Positions 1 through 8,973 of a DNA stretch of 64,000 nt are shown here, in pieces. How positions within the stretch are numbered: position 1 is the stretch's first letter; the number at the start of each line of letters is the position of its first letter. The position numbers and the translations under genes are program-made. The DNA comes from Candidatus Lernaella stagnicola. Lineage in GTDB: Bacteria; Lernaellota; Lernaellaia; Lernaellales; Lernaellaceae. The stretch covers positions 186,001-250,000 of the forward strand of contig JAVCCK010000038.1 in the NCBI GenBank assembly GCA_030765525.1, in the 5' to 3' direction. The notes under the pieces were generated by a model. It searched no databases. It worked only from the letters and a program-made list of their open reading frames with translations, and was not told where the DNA came from.

Positions 1-1367
1 GGCAGCACTTTCAAGTTGACCATTCGCAACATATTCGGCAAACGGCTCGGCCGCAAATAGAAGCGCAGGTAAGCCCAAAACTGCAACTGCTCCAGTTTCG
101 AGCGTGGTATGTCGGCAAGTTCCAGCGCCCGCCCCATCTGGATGCCGTAGAGGTCCCAGTCCTTGGTCAGCAAGCGCAGGCCGCCCTCGCCGCGTTCGGC
201 CATCGTGTAGACCTCGGTGCCGGGATAGGGTACGAGCAGGAAAAAATTCGCGAAATCGGAATTCAGTTCCACGGCGAAGCGAATGGTCTCGCGAATCGTC
301 TCGCGGGTTTCGCCCGGCAGGCCGATGATGAAAAAGTTGTCGACCAGAATGTGCGCCGCCTGCGCCTCGCTCACCGCCCGTCGAATGATGTCCTTGCCGA
401 TGCCCTTGTGTACCGAAGTAAGAATCTCTTCGCTGCCTGACTCCACGCCGAAGGAAATGTGCCGGCAGCCGGACTTAGCCATCAGCCGTAAGGTTTCCCG
501 GTCCACCGAATCGATGCGCGTTTGGCACAGCCAGTAGATGCGTCGGTGCAGCCCGGTGTCGATCAACCCGCGGCACACCTCGTGCACCAACAGGCGTTCG
601 TGCGCGAAGGACTCGTCCATGAACACGATCGCCCGCGCACCGTAGCGCCGGACGTTCTCGTGAACCTCCGCCAGGATGCTCGCCGCCGACCGCCGCCGGA
701 CACGACGCCCCGAAACCCGCGCGCAGAACTTGCACCTACCGGGGCAACCCCGCCCGGTGTTGACCGGCAGCTCGATAATCGACCGATCGGTGCTGTAATG
801 CGCCTGGTAAGCTTGCAGCGGAAACAAATCCCACGCCGGCAAGGGAAAGGAATCCAAGTCCATACAGACAGCCCGCGGCTCACCGCGCCGGATTTCGCCG
901 TCCTCCCGCCACGCCATCCCGTCGACGCCCGCCAGGCCGCCGCCGTCGCGCAATTGCTCGGCCAGTTCCACCGCGGTGAATTCACCCTCGCCGATCGCCA
1001 CCGCGTCGAAAGCCGAAAACTCGCGTAGCGAATCTTCCGGCAACACCGTGGCGTGGTACCCGCCCAACACCAGCGGCGTGTGCGGCGAGCGGCGCTTGAC
1101 CTCTTCGGCCACCTTCGCCGCGCTCTTGACCAAGGCCGTCGGCGCGGTGAAGCCGATGTACAAAGGATCGCCGACCAGCGCCCGCGTAGCCGTTTCCACC
1201 GCCGACAACTCTTCTACGTCGCCGTCGATGAAACGCACGTCGAAACCGGCGCGACGCAAAAACGCGGCGATATACGCCAATCCCAGGTGCGGCTCGGCCG
1301 TGTAGCTGGGGCGTTTGGTGACCTGCCGCAGGCGCGGCGGATTGACTAGCGTAACAAGCGGCACCAT
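1..1367 (-). CDS. B12-binding radical SAM protein (3' end outside window)
   Basis: Predicted cytoplasmic cobalamin-binding radical SAM enzyme; the substrate cannot be told. The minus strand gives an uninterrupted frame of 455 codons from the ATG at 1367 to the window edge, so the C-terminus is missing. The first ~150 residues look like a B12-binding Rossmann domain (LGGYH at 101-105). The motif GCPGRCKFC supplies Cys208, Cys212 and Cys215, the CxxxCxxC 4Fe-4S ligand set. A GAAAGG Shine-Dalgarno lies just upstream of the ATG. The visible C-terminal part (PYPGTE, then RFYLRPSR) matches the layout of the radical SAM gene starting at 5173, so the two are probably paralogues. It is divergent from the gene at 1663. 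Family call firm, function open. Confidence 0.88.
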   Translation of the reverse strand, partial: MVPLVTLVNPPRLRQVTKRPSYTAEPHLGLAYIAAFLRRAGFDVRFIDGDVEELSAVETATRALVGDPLYIGFTAPTALVKSAAKVAEEVKRRSPHTPLVLGGYHATVLPEDSLREFSAFDAVAIGEGEFTAVELAEQLRDGGGLAGVDGMAWREDGEIRRGEPRAVCMDLDSFPLPAWDLFPLQAYQAHYSTDRSIIELPVNTGRGCPGRCKFCARVSGRRVRRRSAASILAEVHENVRRYGARAIVFMDESFAHERLLVHEVCRGLIDTGLHRRIYWLCQTRIDSVDRETLRLMAKSGCRHISFGVESGSEEILTSVHKGIGKDIIRRAVSEAQAAHILVDNFFIIGLPGETRETIRETIRFAVELNSDFANFFLLVPYPGTEVYTMAERGEGGLRLLTKDWDLYGIQMGRALELADIPRSKLEQLQFWAYLRFYLRPSRLPNMLRMVNLKVL

Positions 1368-1401
1368 TGTCCTTTCGTCCCTGGTTTTTCCTAACTGCAA
1401 A

Positions 1402-1429
1402 AAGATAGGCGATTCCGCTGCGATTGCAA
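1402..1429 (-). promoter_or_regulatory. candidate sigma70 promoter for the radical SAM gene
   Basis: On the minus strand TTGCAA (1429-1424) is followed after 16 bases by TATCTT (1407-1402), about 35 bases upstream of the ATG at 1367. Both boxes match the consensus only partly. The remaining sequence between 1430 and 1662 shows no gene and no clear plus-strand promoter. Confidence 0.35.
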
Positions 1430-1662
1430 ACGCACCCCTCGGAGGGCGTGAAATGTTCTCGTAATAAACGCCTTGCCCGCCTCCCCACTCTTGACTTCTC
1501 CGGATACCCGTTGTTTTCTGATCAAGGGGTTTCACATCACGCAGATCGATTCAGCACGCCGCGGGGGCGTTCGTGCATCGAAGCGTCCGCCACTGACAAC
1601 CAATTGCTTCGTGGGGATTGCATCCAGAATCACCGTGGCCGGGAGGCCGAAAGGAAAACGGA

Positions 1663-2757
1663 ATGCCGTTCTACAACCGCCTGTTTTGGGAAATTAAGAA
1701 TCCGGTCGACCGCAAGCGGGCGGCCGCTCGCCTGCGGGCACTGCGCGCCTTGATTAGAAAGAACGTGGCAGCCAAGCGTCTGCAGGACCGCCTGCTGATC
1801 GCCACGTGGAATCTGCGCGATTTCGACAACAACCAGTACGGCCACGGCTACCGTTTGCCCGAATCCCTGTTCTACATCGCCGAAGTGATCTCCGCCTTCG
1901 ACATCGTGGCCGTCCAGGAAATCAACGAAGACATGAAATCCTTCGAGCGCCTCATGAAAATCCTCGGGCCCGATTGGGACTTCATCGCCACCGACGTCAC
2001 CGCGGGTCACGGCGGCAACGGCGAGCGCATGACCTTCGTGTACGACAAACGCAAGGTGCGCTTCTGCAACATCGCCGGCGAAATCGTACTGCCCAAGACC
2101 AAGCGCATTCGCGGCGACATTCAGTTTGCCCGCACGCCCTTCCTGGTCGCGTTCCAGGCAGGTTGGCTCAAATACAACCTTTGCACGGTGCACATTTATT
2201 ACGGCGCGAAATCCGGCGCCAAAATGAAACGCCGCATCGACGAAATCGACGCCATCGCCGAGTTCCTGGCCGATCGCGCCAAGGCCGCCGACGAGAATTT
2301 CGTGATCCTCGGCGACTTCAATATTGTCGATCCGACCCACAAGACGATGGCGGCCTTGGAGCACCACGGCTTTTTCATTCCGCCGGAATTGAAAAAGAAG
2401 CCGACCAACATGTTCCAGACCAACCACTACGACCAGATCAGCTTCAAGGTCAAACCGGAGCAGCTTCAATTCGTCGGTGAGAAAAAAAGCTCCGGCGCCC
2501 TGCCGATCTACGACGCGGTCTTCCGCAACAACGACGCCGATTTCAAGGCCTACTTCGATTTCATGACGCCCGAATTACGCGACTTCGACGACAAGGGCAA
2601 AAAGCGCACCGCCGCCGGTCGGCGTGACTACTACTGGCGGAAATGGCGCACGTGGCAGATGTCGGACCACCTTCCGATGTGGATCGAACTGCAAATCGAC
2701 TTTAGCCAGGACTACCTCAAGCACGTCGAAGCCCGTAGCGCGGAGGAAATCGGGTAG
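1663..2757 (+). CDS. endonuclease/exonuclease/phosphatase (EEP) superfamily protein
   Basis: Predicted metal-dependent phosphodiesterase of the DNase I-like EEP fold; it could act on nucleic acid or on a phosphoester, and the sequence does not decide which. The EEP signature residues are present in order: Asn50 (ATWNLRDF), Glu86 (AVQEIN), Asp218 and Asn220 (ILGDFN), and Asp335/His336 (MSDHLP). The ATG at 1663 is chosen over an in-frame ATG at 1618 because an AAAGGA Shine-Dalgarno lies about 9 bases upstream of it; this gives 364 residues. No signal peptide is evident; the first ~40 residues are basic and helical. It stands 44 bases ahead of the methyltransferase gene on the same strand, so they may be cotranscribed. 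Confidence 0.85.
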   Translation: MPFYNRLFWEIKNPVDRKRAAARLRALRALIRKNVAAKRLQDRLLIATWNLRDFDNNQYGHGYRLPESLFYIAEVISAFDIVAVQEINEDMKSFERLMKILGPDWDFIATDVTAGHGGNGERMTFVYDKRKVRFCNIAGEIVLPKTKRIRGDIQFARTPFLVAFQAGWLKYNLCTVHIYYGAKSGAKMKRRIDEIDAIAEFLADRAKAADENFVILGDFNIVDPTHKTMAALEHHGFFIPPELKKKPTNMFQTNHYDQISFKVKPEQLQFVGEKKSSGALPIYDAVFRNNDADFKAYFDFMTPELRDFDDKGKKRTAAGRRDYYWRKWRTWQMSDHLPMWIELQIDFSQDYLKHVEARSAEEIG

Positions 2758-2801
2758 CGCTGAACTGACACCCCGAAAGCCGTGTGCTACTATCCGCGGC
2801 G

Positions 2802-3650
2802 ATGTCAAACGAACTCATCGCCCGGGAATTTGCACACTACCAGGAGCACAAGCGCTACCTGTTGCACTTCCTTGAGCGCGACCGGACCGAGTGCGGCCGG
2901 TGGTTGATTCGCGCCACGTTGGCGACCTGGGACCGCCAACTTGCGTTCTTGAATCCCGCCTGGATTCGCGGCCGCCGTGTACTCGAAGTCGGCTGCGGCA
3001 ACCCGCGGGTGACTCAGTATTTCCGCCACCTGGGCGCCGCGCACGCCGTCGGCAATGACCTGAGCCAGGCCTTCGCGGCTCGCGGCCTGCGGCGCAGTCA
3101 CAACTACGCCTTCGACGCCGTTTTCCCCGCGCCCGCCGACACCGAAATCATCTACGGCGACTTCACCGGGTCGGCCGTTCAAGACCTCACCTTCGACACC
3201 GTGGCGTGCTTCCAATCGTTGCACCACATCCACCTGGAAGGTTTCGTTGCCGCCTGCGAGCGCGTGCTGCGTCCGGGCGGACACGTGCTCATTTCCGATC
3301 CGGTGGGCGACCATCCGCTGCGCCGCCTCGCCAACGCGGTAGGCCGGGCGTCGGGATTACTGAGCCCGGACGAAAAAGCGCGATGCGCCCAAGAAGTGAT
3401 CGACGCCTTTCGCGGTCGCGGTTTCGATCTGGTCGAAACCCGCAGCCTCAACCCGACGCTGGAAATCTACTTCCAACTAACCGAACTCGTGACGCCGCTT
3501 TCACCTCGCCTCGCCTTCTGGTTGAAGACACCCATGGCGTGGTGGCGGCCGGTGGAAAATTGGCTCGAACAACGCGTGTTACCCCGCCACCCGCGGTGGG
3601 GATGGCGTTACTACCTCGTATTTCGCAAGGCGGGAGACAACAATGAGTGA
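2802..3650 (+). CDS. class I SAM-dependent methyltransferase
   Basis: Predicted SAM-dependent methyltransferase of the Methyltransf_11 type, 282 residues. Motif I (LEVGCGN) is near residue 62, and a typical post-motif strand is seen in CERVLRPGGHVLISDP. The substrate is unknown. The ATG at 2802 is used; an earlier in-frame start at 2784 has no better ribosome-binding site. The C-terminal third (FWLKTPMAWWRPVENW) is hydrophobic and could touch the membrane, as in small-molecule or lipid methyltransferases. Its stop codon overlaps the start of the next radical SAM gene by 8 bases, which indicates translational coupling, so the two enzymes probably serve the same pathway. Confidence 0.85.
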   Translation: MSNELIAREFAHYQEHKRYLLHFLERDRTECGRWLIRATLATWDRQLAFLNPAWIRGRRVLEVGCGNPRVTQYFRHLGAAHAVGNDLSQAFAARGLRRSHNYAFDAVFPAPADTEIIYGDFTGSAVQDLTFDTVACFQSLHHIHLEGFVAACERVLRPGGHVLISDPVGDHPLRRLANAVGRASGLLSPDEKARCAQEVIDAFRGRGFDLVETRSLNPTLEIYFQLTELVTPLSPRLAFWLKTPMAWWRPVENWLEQRVLPRHPRWGWRYYLVFRKAGDNNE

Positions 3651-5112
3651 GTTCACCGACGCCCGGGTTGCCTTCTTGCAGGGCAACGCTATCAACGAAT
3701 CCCTCGGCCTGACCGACCTGGCGGGCCACCTGAAAAACCTCGGCGTTTCCACGCGCCTGTTTTTGGAAACCGAGGAAAAACACCTCGCCGACAACCTGCA
3801 CCGCTTCTCGCCGGATCTGGTCGTGATTCCCTGCGACCTGCTGGGTCACAATACCGGCTTGCGCCTGGCGCGCCTGGCCGGGGAGTCCGTGGCCGCGCCG
3901 GTCGTGTTGGGCGGCACGCATCCGACGTTCTTTCCCAACATCGTCGAGCGCGACGGTGTCGATTACGCGTTTGCCGGGGAAGCCGAGGGCGTGGTCGCCG
4001 ACCTGCTGCAGGCCGTGCGGCGGCGCGAAGATCCAAGCGGCATTCCCAATTTGATCCACCGCACCCAGGGCGGTCACCGGGTCAACCCGCTGCGCCCGCT
4101 GGTAGCCGATCTGGCCGATTTTGCGATGCCCGACCGTGAGATTTACTACCGCTACGACTTCATCGCCCGCTTCCCGTGGAAGAAATTTTCCACCGGCCGC
4201 GGCTGTCTTAACTCGTGCGGCTACTGTTTCAACCCGGCCTACCGCGCCATGACGGGCGGACACCGAGGGTTCTTCCGCCGCAAGGCACCCGAACGTATCT
4301 GCCGCGAGATCAACGCCGTGCGCTGGCAGTATGGACTGGGCATCGCGCATTTCTCCGACGACCTGTTTTCCAGCGGCGTGGGGTGGTTGGAGAAATTCAT
4401 CGAAGTCTACCGCGTTCGCTGCGGCGTGCCCTTTTCGTGCAACGTCTTCGCCACGACGATCAACGAAACCACCGTCGCCCAACTTCACGACGCCGGTTGC
4501 CGCGTGATCGCCATGGGTGTCGAGGTCGCCGACGACAAGCTGCGCCGCGACGTGATGAACAAGCCGGTCACCGCCGCGCAAATCCTCGCCGCCGCCGAGC
4601 TCGTCAAGCGCGCCGGCATCAAGCTGGTCACCTTCAACATTCTGGGGGTCCCGTGGGGTTCGGTGGAGCAGGATATCGACACCCTGCTGCTCAACCGGCG
4701 CATGCGAAGCGACCACAACCGGGTTTCGGTGCTCGTGCCCTTCCCCAAAAGCGTCCTGACCGAAAAGCTGATCGACGGCGGCCACCTGTGCGCCGATTTC
4801 GACGAGCGCATCTACGAAGTGGACGACCTGCCACACTGGCCCGCCGAATCGCTGTTCAAGCGGCGCGATGTCGAACAAACCATGCGCCTGTTCCGCCTCT
4901 GGCACCTGTTGCTGCGCCTGCCGCTGGGCAAGCGCGCCATACGGCGTTTGCTTCGTTCGCGCCTGGCCCGATGGCTCGCGCCGTTGTCGCTACTCATGGC
5001 CCTGCGCAACGAAAAAACGATATTCAATCTTTCCTGGCCGGCGGGCTTCCGTTACTTCCTGCACGTGAAAAGCCCGGCCCTGAAAACAACGAATTACGTT
5101 TCGTTCATCTAG
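3643..5112 (+). CDS. B12-binding radical SAM protein
   Basis: Predicted cobalamin-binding radical SAM enzyme, 489 residues. The N-terminal ~160 residues form a B12-binding-like domain (VLGGTHPTFFP near residue 90). The radical SAM cluster motif GCLNSCGYC gives Cys188, Cys192 and Cys195. The tail (after about residue 420) is Leu/Arg-rich (RLPLGKRAIRRLLRSR) and may sit on the membrane. The frame starts inside the end of the methyltransferase gene (8-base overlap). Members of this broad family methylate unactivated carbons or rearrange skeletons of lipids, cofactors and natural products; no known member can be matched by eye. It is less like the other two B12 radical SAM proteins here than they are like each other. 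Confidence 0.87.
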   Translation: MSEFTDARVAFLQGNAINESLGLTDLAGHLKNLGVSTRLFLETEEKHLADNLHRFSPDLVVIPCDLLGHNTGLRLARLAGESVAAPVVLGGTHPTFFPNIVERDGVDYAFAGEAEGVVADLLQAVRRREDPSGIPNLIHRTQGGHRVNPLRPLVADLADFAMPDREIYYRYDFIARFPWKKFSTGRGCLNSCGYCFNPAYRAMTGGHRGFFRRKAPERICREINAVRWQYGLGIAHFSDDLFSSGVGWLEKFIEVYRVRCGVPFSCNVFATTINETTVAQLHDAGCRVIAMGVEVADDKLRRDVMNKPVTAAQILAAAELVKRAGIKLVTFNILGVPWGSVEQDIDTLLLNRRMRSDHNRVSVLVPFPKSVLTEKLIDGGHLCADFDERIYEVDDLPHWPAESLFKRRDVEQTMRLFRLWHLLLRLPLGKRAIRRLLRSRLARWLAPLSLLMALRNEKTIFNLSWPAGFRYFLHVKSPALKTTNYVSFI

Positions 5113-5172
5113 CCCGCGTCGGTTTGACAAGCCGCCGTCGGCCGCTAACGTAAATTCGACAAAGGAGTTTGC

Positions 5173-6561
5173 GTGCGCGTGTTGCTGGCCGATCCGCCCT
5201 ACCGGGTGAGCTACAAAAAGTACATCATCCCCAACCTGGGGCTGGCGTATTTGGCGGCCGTGCTGCGCGACGCCGGGCACGAAGTCGAAGCGTTTTCCGC
5301 CTCGCTGCACCGCGATCCCTACGCCGCTTTTGCCGAGCACTTGGCGCGTTGGCGGCCCGACTGGCTGGGGCTTTCGGCGCCCACCTGCAAGATCGTCCAG
5401 GCCGCGCGGCTGGCCGGCATCGCCAAGGAAAACAATCCCGAGGTGCAAACGGTCATCGGCGGCTGGCACATGAGCGCCGCGCCTGAGCAAACGATGGCCG
5501 ACTACCCCGTCTTCGATTTCGGCATCGACGGGGAGGCCGAAGCGGCAATCGTCGCGTTGGTGGGTGGGGAGGATCCGCACGGGATCGGCGGGGCGTATCA
5601 TCGCCAAGACGGCGCCGTGGTGGCGCCGCGGGAACCGATCACGCCGCCGGATTTGGACGCCTTGCCCCGTCCGGCCTGGGACCTGTTCGACCTGAATTTG
5701 TCCCGGCCGATGTACCGCGACGAGCCGGGCGCGCTGGACTACCCGCTCATGGCCAAACGCGGTTGTCCTTTCAATTGCCTCTTTTGCAAAAAGGACAACT
5801 ACCGCACCGTGCGCTTCCGCAACGTCGAGGACGTCGTGGCCGAAATGATCGAAGCCGTGGAGCGGTGGGGCGCCGACGGCATTCAGTTTTTCGACGAGAC
5901 CTTCACGCTCGACCGCCGCCATATCGTCGACTTGTGCGAGGCGATCATCGCCGCCGGCTTGCCCGCGCGCTTGCGCTGGAACGCCGCCACACGCTTTGAT
6001 TGTGTCGACCGGGAATTGATCCACCTGATGCGCCGCGCCAACTGCCGCGTGCTGCAGTTCGGTGCTGAATCCGGCAGCGAACACGTGCTGCGCGCCAATC
6101 GTAAAAACACGACACTTGCCCAAGCCCGCGACGCTGTCGCCTGGTGCCGTGAGGCGGGCATTGAGTCCGACGTTTCGTTCATCTTCGGCATGCCGTACGA
6201 CGACCGCCGCAGCGTGCTGGACACCGCGCGTTTTTCCCGCGAGTTGAACCCGGATTTCGTCGCCTACTTCACCTTCATTCCCTACCCGGGCACACCGGCG
6301 GGAGATTTGGCGGCGGTGGGCGAGGCCAACCTTCGCGTGCTGCATCGCGACTACGAAAACTACGAGCAGCAGTATTCGCTGCCGGCCGAGTTGCAAGATT
6401 ATCCGGCATGGCGGCTCACCTGGCTGCGCCTGTTTTCCTACGCGCGCTTCTACTTCCGCCCCGGTAAATGGCGGCGGCTGCGTACGATGCTCGACCTGTC
6501 AACATTACCTATTATTTTTATAGATTTAGTAGGGAATCTACGTGGCGCACGCCGCACGTAG
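5173..6561 (+). CDS. B12-binding radical SAM protein
   Basis: Predicted cobalamin-binding radical SAM enzyme, 462 residues. The GTG at 5173 is preceded by AAAGGAG at 5161-5167, a near-ideal Shine-Dalgarno. The start MRVLLADPPYR and NLGLAYLAAVLRDAGHEV are typical of the B12-binding half. The motif GCPFNCLFC gives Cys198, Cys202 and Cys205. HMRR and FGAESGSE further on belong to the radical SAM barrel. The C-terminal ARFYFRPGKW resembles the equivalent stretch of the gene at 1-1367, so these two look like paralogues. It follows the radical SAM gene ending at 5112 after 60 bases. Class is clear; reaction unknown. Confidence 0.88.
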   Translation: MRVLLADPPYRVSYKKYIIPNLGLAYLAAVLRDAGHEVEAFSASLHRDPYAAFAEHLARWRPDWLGLSAPTCKIVQAARLAGIAKENNPEVQTVIGGWHMSAAPEQTMADYPVFDFGIDGEAEAAIVALVGGEDPHGIGGAYHRQDGAVVAPREPITPPDLDALPRPAWDLFDLNLSRPMYRDEPGALDYPLMAKRGCPFNCLFCKKDNYRTVRFRNVEDVVAEMIEAVERWGADGIQFFDETFTLDRRHIVDLCEAIIAAGLPARLRWNAATRFDCVDRELIHLMRRANCRVLQFGAESGSEHVLRANRKNTTLAQARDAVAWCREAGIESDVSFIFGMPYDDRRSVLDTARFSRELNPDFVAYFTFIPYPGTPAGDLAAVGEANLRVLHRDYENYEQQYSLPAELQDYPAWRLTWLRLFSYARFYFRPGKWRRLRTMLDLSTLPIIFIDLVGNLRGARRT

Positions 6562-6651
6562 AACCTTCACATCACTAGCAAAACCGATTACACTTGCCCG
6601 GTTGAATTCGCGGAAAAAAAGCAAACTCCTACGGTCAGGCGTAAGATTTTC

Positions 6652-8973
6652 ATGAGCGGCACTTGGATATATATCATTGAAACCCTGCGCATGGTGTACG
6701 TCGTCTTCGTGCAGACGGCGCCCTTCCTGCTGCTCGGCCTGTTCCTCGCCGGGTGGTCGAAAATCGCCATCCGCACCAAGGGCGTGCACCGCTACCTTGG
6801 CGGGGGCAATCTGCGCAGCGCCTTCTACGCCGCCGTCTTCGGATTGCCGCTGCCGATTTGTTCCTGCGGCGTGGTGCCGGTTTCGTTGAGTGTCCGCGAC
6901 AAGGGGGCCAGTCGCGAAGCCAACCTGTCGTTCCTGATCAGCACGCCGGAAACCAGCGTCGACACGTTGGTGATCACCTGGGGGCTGCTCGGTCCGCTGA
7001 TGACGATCGTTCGCCCCATCGCGGCACTTCTGACCGCGATGTTCGCTGCCGTGCTATCCATCGCCGGGCGCACCGACCGCCCAGACGATCATGACGGCGA
7101 AGTCGTGTTACCCGATGCCGAGGCCTGCGAGATCGACGAGGACGCCCACGTGCATGAAGGGGGCTATCACGTCGTTGGCTTCCGCGGCCTGTGGAAATCG
7201 TTGGCAGCGGCCTTCGTTGGATTGTACCGACGTTCGAACGCCGAAGGGCCGGACGTCGAGCCGGTGGACGAAGCCGCACCCGATTTCGACCCCGAACACA
7301 ACCATCACCATGACCCCGTGCCCCTGCGGGTTTTGGTGAGGGACGCCAACCGCTACGCCTTCCGCGAGATGATGGACGACATCTCCGTGTGGTTCGTGCT
7401 CGGCATTATTCTCGCCGGCGTCATCGCGGCGGTCGTACCCAATTCCTGGATCGCCAACATCCCGGGCGGCCAGTTGGGCAGCATGCTGTTCGTGCTGGTT
7501 CTCTCAGTGCCGATGTACGTTTGCGCGGTGGAGTCCACACCCATCGCCGCGATGCTTATCCTCAAGGGGCTGTCACCGGGCGCGGCGCTCGTGTTTCTGC
7601 TGGCCGGGCCGGCGACCAACGCCGCGACACTGCTCATTATCAACCAAGCCTACGGCCGGCGCTTTCTGCGCATTTACCTGACGGCCATCTCCCTGGTCGC
7701 CATCCTCTCCGGGATGGCGCTCAACACCTTGCTGAGTTGGACGGGTTGGCAAATCACCAGCCGCGTGGCCGAAACCGGCGCCTTCAGTTTGTGGACGGTG
7801 ATTTCCGCGCTGTCGGCCTTGCTGCTCCTGGTGCTACTGGGCCTGAGCTTCTACCGCCTCGATTGGCCGACCAAGTGGGTGAGCTTCAAAAGCACGGGCA
7901 CGCGCATCATCGAAGTGATCAACCTCTTCTTGCCGATACGCTCCCCGGCGGGCGTCATCGCACCCCGTCGCCGTCGCAACCGTTGGGCGGTGATCGTTGC
8001 GCTGGTGGCCGCCTACGGGCTCTCGGGATTTTACACCGTCGGTCCCGGCGACGCCGGCTACAAACTGCGCCTGGGCAAACTCGTGGCGGCGGATATTGAT
8101 GCCGGGCTTCACTACCGGCTACCCTGGCCTTTCGAGCGCGTGGAAATCTACCGGGTGCACGAAACCCGCAAAACCGATTTGGGTTTCCGCACCGACGCGG
8201 CGCAGATCCTCCGCTGGCGTGATTCGCCGCCCGTGGTGAGCGATACGGGTTGGCACAGCTTTTTCACGACGATGAACGCCAAGCCGGAAGAGGGAATGTA
8301 TCTGATCGGCGACGAAAACAACCTCGAGGCCAAGTTCACGATTCATTTCCGCATTGCCAACCCGACGGCGTTCTTTTTCGACTACGCCAAAAACCGCGAC
8401 TTGATCGCCCTGGGCGCCGAGAGTGTGCTGCGCGAACGCCTCGCGTCCGAGCAAATCGACGGCGTGCTGGCCGGGCGCATTAAATCCGTGGCCGACGACG
8501 CGGCGCTGGCGATTCAGCAACTGCTCGATCGCTACGGCATCGGCATCGAAGTGCTGGGCGTGTACCCGGTCGACCTGCATCCGCCGGTGGCCGCTGTCGC
8601 GGCGTTTCGTGACGTGGCCAGCGCCATGGAAGATCGCGAAACGCTTATCCACCAAGCATACGGCGCACGTGAAAAGGCCTTGCCCAAGGCCCGCGGTGAC
8701 GCCGCCAAACGTTTGGCGACCGCCAGCGCGTTTGCCATCGAAGTTGTCGCTGACAGCACCGGTCGCGCCGACTCTTTTCGCGCCCGCGCCACGCAATACG
8801 CCCGCTACCGGGCGGCAACGCGGTGGCGCTTGTTCATCGAGGCGATGGAAACCAGCTTGGCCCGGCGTCAAAAAATCCTCATCCCCTCCGACACCGCCAC
8901 GCGCACCAAGCTGCGCGTATGGTCCGGCGATACCCGCGGCATGACGGGGCTGCTGCAAACGGGAGCTGACTAA
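6652..8973 (+). CDS. fusion: ArsP/DUF318-type permease + HflK-like SPFH domain
   Basis: A 773-residue inner-membrane protein joining two families normally encoded separately. Residues 1-~425 match the COG0701/ArsP_1 permease family: many hydrophobic segments, the signature PICSCG with Cys70 and Cys72, and its second-half counterpart CAVESTPIA near residue 292. The long loop between the halves is acidic and His-rich (HNHHHD near 215-220), which could bind metal. After an Arg-rich stretch (~439-447) and one more membrane segment comes an SPFH/Band 7 domain (~464-700) beginning GPGDAGYKLRLGK, typical of HflK. COG0701 members export arsenicals or are linked to Cu/Zn efflux; HflK/HflC scaffold the FtsH protease. 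The TAA stop overlaps the next ATG by one base. The fusion is intact, with no frameshift at the junction. Confidence 0.85.
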   Translation: MSGTWIYIIETLRMVYVVFVQTAPFLLLGLFLAGWSKIAIRTKGVHRYLGGGNLRSAFYAAVFGLPLPICSCGVVPVSLSVRDKGASREANLSFLISTPETSVDTLVITWGLLGPLMTIVRPIAALLTAMFAAVLSIAGRTDRPDDHDGEVVLPDAEACEIDEDAHVHEGGYHVVGFRGLWKSLAAAFVGLYRRSNAEGPDVEPVDEAAPDFDPEHNHHHDPVPLRVLVRDANRYAFREMMDDISVWFVLGIILAGVIAAVVPNSWIANIPGGQLGSMLFVLVLSVPMYVCAVESTPIAAMLILKGLSPGAALVFLLAGPATNAATLLIINQAYGRRFLRIYLTAISLVAILSGMALNTLLSWTGWQITSRVAETGAFSLWTVISALSALLLLVLLGLSFYRLDWPTKWVSFKSTGTRIIEVINLFLPIRSPAGVIAPRRRRNRWAVIVALVAAYGLSGFYTVGPGDAGYKLRLGKLVAADIDAGLHYRLPWPFERVEIYRVHETRKTDLGFRTDAAQILRWRDSPPVVSDTGWHSFFTTMNAKPEEGMYLIGDENNLEAKFTIHFRIANPTAFFFDYAKNRDLIALGAESVLRERLASEQIDGVLAGRIKSVADDAALAIQQLLDRYGIGIEVLGVYPVDLHPPVAAVAAFRDVASAMEDRETLIHQAYGAREKALPKARGDAAKRLATASAFAIEVVADSTGRADSFRARATQYARYRAATRWRLFIEAMETSLARRQKILIPSDTATRTKLRVWSGDTRGMTGLLQTGAD

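Noticed and set aside
3448-4905. 485-codon minus-strand frame opposite the methyltransferase and radical SAM genes
   Set aside because: Antisense shadow of two well-supported overlapping genes; no motif or ribosome-binding site.
4990-6396. Long antisense frame (468 codons, minus strand) opposite the radical SAM gene
   Set aside because: High GC opens opposite frames. Its translation is low in motif content, and the plus-strand gene has a clear ribosome-binding site and cysteine motif.
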